From NCBI GenBank assembly GCA_964023205.1, contig OZ026843.1, positions 7,115,029 to 7,179,028 on the forward strand: 64,000 nucleotides of DNA, written 5' to 3'. Below, piece by piece: positions 58,491 through 64,000 of this stretch. Under the pieces are notes generated by a model. That model was not told where the DNA came from. It saw only the letters and a program-made list of their open reading frames with translations, and searched no databases. Numbering within the stretch: the first letter of the stretch is position 1; each line of letters opens with the position of its first letter. The stretch is from Lutraria lutraria (taxonomy: Eukaryota > Mollusca > Bivalvia > Venerida > Mactridae). Both the position numbers and the translations under genes were made by a program.

Positions 58491-58904
58491 ATAATGTAGG
58501 AAACTTGACATCAAAGTGGTTTCTAAGTAAGGTTTTTCTGTAATTGTGCAGTAAGATAAAAAAATTAGCAAACATTGACACAAAATAATCTACATAAGAT
58601 TCCTGTTTTAATGTATATGTGCAACTTTGTGTATCAAAGGTGACAAAAAAACTGTTGGCAAAATTGATAAAAAACAAAGTACTTACATTACCATTTTGAT
58701 TTAATATACTGTATTGATATATATACATTAAACATGTCTGGGATATAAGAAAATACTAACAATGCTAATAATAGAATAAATCTGTTTACTTGCATACAAG
58801 TATTATGACTAGATAATTCTATCTGACAAAGACTTCATACACAATCTGTGTAAAAGGGTTTCAGAATGGTTGCGAACTAGCACAATCAAGATCTGTAGAA
58901 TATT

Positions 58905-59055
58905 GATACACCAATAAAAAAATATCAAAAACTGATCAACCAATTAAAACTGTACATAATTCAATAAACCAATCAAAATCTGTCAAAAATTTATCAACCA
59001 ATCAAAATCAGTTGATAATTCAAACAACCAATCAATGTCAGTAGAAAATTAAAAA
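58905..59055. repeat. Degenerate tandem repeat with CCAAT motifs
   Basis: Four or five copies of a ~35-bp unit of the form AACCAATCAAAATCnGT...AATTnAT. Each unit carries one CCAAT. It is probably a simple minisatellite. Confidence 0.7.
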
Positions 59056-59317
59056 CTTGAACAAAGCAAGATTGATAAATAAAAAATATTCTCAACAAAT
59101 TTACAAAGGATTACAATGACTACTTCAAGAAAACCAAAATAGAATAACTATCAAGAAGCATTAAAAGTAATAACATCCAACACAAAATTTCTATGATTAC
59201 TGATTGAACACATAAGGTTAAGACTGACTGTCACGATTTTTCTAAACTAAAAACAATTATCTTTAATGTCTAATCTCAGTTTCAGTTTATTCCTACATTA
59301 TAGTATATTTCACAATG

Positions 59318-59444
59318 CAGAGTCAAACCTGTGAACCACTGAATAAAGGTCACCCTGTGAACAAAGGCCATTCAAAGGTCACTTGTCAATTAAGGCCACA
59401 ATACTTCTGTCCCAGTGGGTGGCCTTTGTTCACAGGTTTGTCTG
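59318..59444. mobile_element. Small MITE, 'CAGTCAAACCTGTGAA' family
   Basis: The left end CAGAGTCAAACCTGTGAACC and the reversed right end CAGACAAACCTGTGAACAAA are well-matched inverted repeats. Between them lie repeated GGTCACC/GGCCA phrases. It is a 127-bp foldback. Confidence 0.75.
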
Positions 59445-60061
59445 TTCCTTTAAACAAACATCCTTTTTTTGAATGACATAAAAGATAATTACTACATTGT
59501 AGTTATAATATGTAGACAAAACCAAACAATTAAAAACACTTCATCTGCCTTTTGTATTAAAATCTGAAAACAAAAGGTTTAGTTTGAGCTCTGGGGGAAT
59601 GGTTGCTCAACTTCCGTTATAGCTTCTCTTCTGTCTATATATCTTTGATGATTATATTTATTATTGAAACAATCACTTCCACATAATGTTAACCTTACAA
59701 GTACTGATATTGACATGACCCTATCTAAAAGTTGATCACATAATCACGAGAAGAGAAACCACCAGAAGCCAATTATTTCCCCATTATCAATTTAATAGTA
59801 AAATTCCCCATAATTCCCTGATTTCATTCCAAATTTCCTGATTTTTCCCTGCAGTGAATTTTTTTTCACCATTTTCCCTGTTTTCAAGAGCCCAAGGCCA
59901 TCCTGCTGAATGTACAAAACCGTGTATAATATAAAAATGTACATATACACATTAATATATCCATTCACCAATGCATGAAGATAAAAACAGACTGATACCA
60001 GTCAAAACTGGAAGTAAGGAAATTTTGTATTTTGATTTGGTAACACTTTGGTCCAATTTTA

Positions 60062-63000
60062 TTACATCGACTCAATCTTTTCTTCCAATAATCTGTATCT
60101 TTCCAGCATTGGACCATAGACCTGTAAGATACAAATAAAATTAATAGGATGAATGAAAGATATTCATGAGCAATAGGTCAGAAAATATGTGTTCACTGTT
60201 ACCTGACTGACCCTATTTATTTGTACCAACCCTAAGTTTCCCACAACTCAAATTCCATTAAGAAAATATTTAGGGACTAATAGCACCTCCCAAGTACAAA
60301 ATGTATGATTTAATAAGAAATTATGGGGGGACTGATTTCGGGTTGTAATTCGGTCCAATTTACCTGTCTGAAAGTATGCTTTACCTTTATGATCACATGA
60401 ATAGTCTTTCCTGCTATTTCTACTCAACTCACGATATACATTTCCCCCCTTTTCCTATAGATGAAAAAAACCTTTTCACTCAATAAAGAAATCAGTGGTA
60501 TCACTTACTTTTTCTATCCCAGGCGTATGGTTACAGATAAGTTCAGGTTGTGGTAGATTCTTCACAACTTCAGCAAAATCTGAACCTTCAGGCTTCAATC
60601 CTGAAATTGAACAGAACAAATGGTTTATAGCAACAATACTTAGCTTTATAATATAACATTAAAGTTAAAAAAAAAACTAGATTAATCATAGGGCCAAAAC
60701 TACAGAAAAGCTGACAATATTAAGAACTCCAGTAAATGCGGGTGGTTCAAAAAGTTGTGGAGAATACATTGAGATAAAAGGATGGATTGAAGAAGATAAA
60801 GTATAAAGCCACAACCCAGAGACCATTAATTGGTTTTAAATTAGACTTACATCACAATAATGAAGGTGACTTAAATGCTATGTTTTGGTAACAATACATT
60901 GAGTTCTAATAGAAAAAAGAGTCTATGACAAGAGAAATAACTAACAATGGCAGAAAACATTTTAAAACAAAATTTTTTGTACAGACATGCAGACACACAT
61001 GAATTATGAGAAGCAGTCCAAAGATCTTTATAGCTCTCACTTTGTGCTCAGCTGAGATACAAAACATGACATGCTTTTTTATGGATTTAATACTGTTTTT
61101 CAGTTGTAATTTCAGTTATTTAAGGCCACCAGTTCACCTAAGCTGCTTTCCTCGACTTTCCTTTAACCCAGTAATGTTTTAGCCTTCCGCCAGGATCCAG
61201 CAACTTCTCCATATATGGAGGAAAATTAACCTTTTTTGTCAAATTTTCATAGGAGGGAATGACCTGCTGCAAGTGGGATTCGAACCCATTTGCCTGGTTA
61301 CAAATTCAGTGCACTAAACACTCGGCTATGGCTGCAGCCCTTAACACGTTGCATTTTTTTGTATAAGAATCAAAACAAACTCTCCATACCATAAATAGCC
61401 CTGTAACATCCTCCAAGACTAGCAGAGTTAGGGACATCAATGATACAAACAGCTGTGTTGAATATATCAGCTATCACCTATGTAAGAATCAGAAAACTAA
61501 AATAATTCAACAGCAAATTAAGAAAAATATCAGATTTATTATGTATTAGTCTATTAGATACACTGCCAAATTGTTTTTAATTGAACAAAATATGATAGTT
61601 TAAGTTTTGATTAACATCAACAATTGCACATATATTATACATAAATATTTTCTGAAATCTAACCAAACTTACATCTAAATATCAAACTATCAACTTATGA
61701 ATCAGTGGTCAAATCAGTCAATGTTATTTACCATTGAGTGCAGAAGCATAAAGTACACAAACTATTGGTACATATTGCCATAATAATTGAAACACTTACC
61801 TGTAAAATTTCCTTGTTAGCAGATGCTCCACCTGTCGCAATGACACGAGAATCAGGACCTTAAAATAGAACATCAAATACAGGAAAGCTTTCACTCGTAA
61901 GTATCTATCTTAAAATACAAGACAAGAAATAAGTTCAGAGGACACAAATGCTGCCGCCGAGAGCTAAGTAAAAAAGGGGCCATGACTCCTGTAAAAATGT
62001 TTTAACGGAAAACGTCCTTGACCTGTATTTTATTATCATACACCTTCATGTAAAATATGAAACCAATTCATGAAATTTTTTTGAGTTATCGCTCGGAAAC
62101 CAAAATTTGAACGCACTGACAGGGATAACCCTTTATGCACTTCCGCCATTTTGAATGGTGGGGGCATATAAAGATACACAGCAATGCCAACAAACCAAAA
62201 GTGTTTTGTTTTCCTATAATCAGTACTGGTGACAAGCAGTTTAAATGAATGAATTAACATTAGGACTATAGACCAACAGGCATGTGGCGATCGATCTTAA
62301 TCCACGAGATGGGGCCAACGATTCACAGTTCGAACCACAAATCTTTAATCAAACAGAAAAATATAACATATTTCTAATTCTATATTGCTATCACCTCAGA
62401 ATGCTGTTAAAACTGAGTATTGTAACATTATACGCAAATCTGCTTAAACATACTATTACAATTTATTTTCATGAACCATTAACAAGGCCAGGGTAAACAA
62501 GAAACAGGAAATTTATTCAGTGAAAAGTGAAAACTATTGGATCTCTCTGGCTTTGTAAATACAGCATAACACATTTCTAGCATGAAAATTTATATCAGAC
62601 TAACACTTTCTCATTAAGATTTTGACCGTACGATCTCAGAGGTGGTGAGTATTGGCATTTGATTTTCAGGTTTATACCACATTCATATCTGCATATTTGG
62701 ATATTCACTACAGCATTAATTAACATAATCCATGTTTAACTAAAGAATCTCAAGAATCATAACAATATAAATCTTCTGATTAAAGTTTACCAATTTTCAT
62801 TCCACAAGCCTTGGCATACATTAACCTTGCTAAGAACTGGCTTTCGAGAACAGCACGCACTTCTACTGCTGGTGAAAAACTGTCAACCTGAAAAAAACGA
62901 CAAAATATAGTCAAGAATTATAGAGATTTCTGAATTACAATTTTGTTTAAACAGCCAATTTTCTAAAATAAGTTTAAAAGTCAAATTTTCAGGAGTAAAT

Positions 63001-63710
63001 TATAAAGGGCAATACAGCTGACAAAGAAGGGCATCTATAGTACCTCCAAGATTAAAATACAGCCATTTCATTGGACAATTTTAAGATTTGTGCTCAAAAC
63101 AAATCAATCAGAGGCTTGATACAAGACACTGGTCTATAATTTTTCCAATTTATTAATTAGACATTTTGTTCATGGTATAACTTCAATAATCACATTTTTA
63201 CAATGCCGTATAATCCATTACAATACCTTCTGCCGAATACTAACTTTGTTTATATTAATATGAAAATGGTTAGACTGCTATAATCTAATTCCACTATCTA
63301 GCATAGTTATGGACTTTTGCACCATGTTGAATAGTTACTTACAAGTTCATTATTTTCATCAAATCTGAATTTGCCAGCAACAAGAGGTTGTATTTCTCTA
63401 GAATCAAAGTAAATCCCTGAAATTACAAAAAATGAACACTCTGTACAAAAACACTTAAAAATGAATTAAAACACTCAAATCTTTTCCTTGCTTTTCAAGA
63501 AGATTAATATTTGTATGGAATGAAAAATGATATTAAAATTAAATTAAGGCTTTTCTAAATAAGTTGTTTTGTCTTCCAAATCTTCCAAAATTACCGATAT
63601 TTCCATTATTTCCAGGGGGTGTCTGCAGCAGTAATTCATTAAATCTATCCCATGATCCATCAGCGCAATGTTCCATGATTCTCTCCCTTGTTAAGGATCC
63701 ATTTTTGAAA
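60062..63710 (-). CDS. XYLB: XYLB, xylulose kinase (3' seven exons; 5' end beyond window)
   Basis: Exons 5' to 3': 63710-63595, 63416-63343, 62887-62791, 61858-61800, 61477-61390, 60600-60509 and 60121-60062 all join in phase to the stop (VYGPMLERYRLLEEKIESM end). The peptide order FKNGSLTRERI, NNGNIGIYFD, VRAVLESQFLARLMYAKACG, SRVIATGGASANKEILQ, VIADIFNTAVCIIDVPNSAS, GCYRAIYGLKPEGSDFAEVV matches the C-terminal half of animal XYLB. ATGGAS is the nucleotide-binding loop of the FGGY kinase C-terminal domain. The enzyme phosphorylates D-xylulose to xylulose 5-phosphate in the cytosolic glucuronate-xylululose route, feeding the pentose phosphate pathway. The catalytic N-terminal domain should lie to the right of this window. 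An AATAAA overlaps the stop codon region (60063-60058). Confidence 0.93.
61085..61340 (-). mobile_element. tRNA-derived SINE in an XYLB intron
   Basis: On the minus strand the head is GGCTGCAGCCATAGCCGAGT (A-box region) with a clean B box GGGTTCGAATCCCAC. It has the same body as the copy at 58256-58490. The 3' tail is more diverged. It lies between the XYLB exons at 60600 and 61390. Confidence 0.75.
61970..62170. repeat. Dispersed repeat, copy 3 of 3
   Basis: It holds 'aaaaaggggccatgactcct', 'ttgacctgtattttattatc', 'gctcggaaaccaaaatttga' and 'ccgccattttgaatggtggg'. It lies in the XYLB intron between 61858 and 62791. Confidence 0.75.
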
Positions 63711-64000
63711 CTGAAAATATATATTTCATTGATTAAATGAAATAAATTCTTGAGATTTTTTTCTGAGATTCCTTGCTCTAGAATGATAGTATGTAACTAA
63801 TCTGATGGTAAAAGCTAACAAAACATGTATTAATATTTCAAAATGTAATGTATGGAATTGTGAAAGTTGTTTAATTAAGCAACGGTAAAAGAAACCAGAA
63901 ATATGAAATTATAAGTGTTATTATAGACAATGTATATAGGATAGAATATAAAGCTCTTCCACAAACGACAAAACAACAGAACAACAAATAAACCCATGTA

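Larger units (their letters stand above)
54992..60061. other. Intergenic region between convergent TEX49 and XYLB
   Basis: About 5 kb of AT-rich DNA with no convincing coding frame. It contains two MITEs of the CAGTCAAACCTGTG family, one dispersed repeat copy, one SINE and a CCAAT-containing tandem repeat, all listed separately. The stretch 56.55-57.95 kb appears unique and empty. Confidence 0.5.

Overview
The window is AT-rich, intron-rich animal DNA. Coding exons are short, bounded by GT/AG splice sites, and lie among many dispersed repeats. Three things suggest a lophotrochozoan, most likely a bivalve mollusc: an orthologue of the rough (Ro) homeobox gene; dispersed repeats carrying the 'aagggccataactc' motif; and tRNA-headed SINEs ending in a 'gtgttaaac' tail. 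The species cannot be fixed from sequence alone.

Layout. 1-12 kb: no recognised protein gene; a 9-kb satellite array with a dimer/tetramer higher-order structure (about 780 + 853 bp; 3,264-bp super-period) lies between two exon-like blocks of a possible non-coding transcript. 12-19 kb: SINE and pogo-like MITE copies, a diverged duplication, and a possible minus-strand polyadenylated transcript diverging from the next gene. 19.2-28.1 kb: CCDC12 (spliceosome factor, 5 exons, plus strand). Its first intron holds a 5.1-kb hAT-like DNA transposon with matching termini and an apparently intact six-exon, 819-residue transposase. 28-32.5 kb: decayed zinc-finger sequence and repeats. 32.6-33.4 kb: a single-exon minus-strand gene of unknown family (258 aa). 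36.0-39.3 kb: rough homeobox gene (3 exons, plus strand), with a MITE and a SINE in intron 1. 40.7-52.5 kb: CCT5, the epsilon subunit of the cytosolic chaperonin (11 exons, minus strand, 540 aa). Its introns hold seven full-length copies of an exon-like 114-nt cassette that stay open in the gene's own reading phase. 53.2-54.9 kb: TEX49/SPMIP11 (sperm axoneme protein), head to head with CCT5. 55-60 kb: intergenic repeats. 60.1-63.7 kb: the last seven exons of XYLB (xylulose kinase, minus strand), which continues past the right edge.

The genes have unrelated housekeeping or tissue roles (splicing, chaperonin, sugar kinase, homeobox regulator, sperm protein). There is no operon-like logic. The only regulatory couplings visible are head-to-head pairs: CCT5/TEX49, and possibly CCDC12 with the transcript opposite it. 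All exon joins were worked out by hand from splice signals, phase and family similarity; no alignment or search was run.
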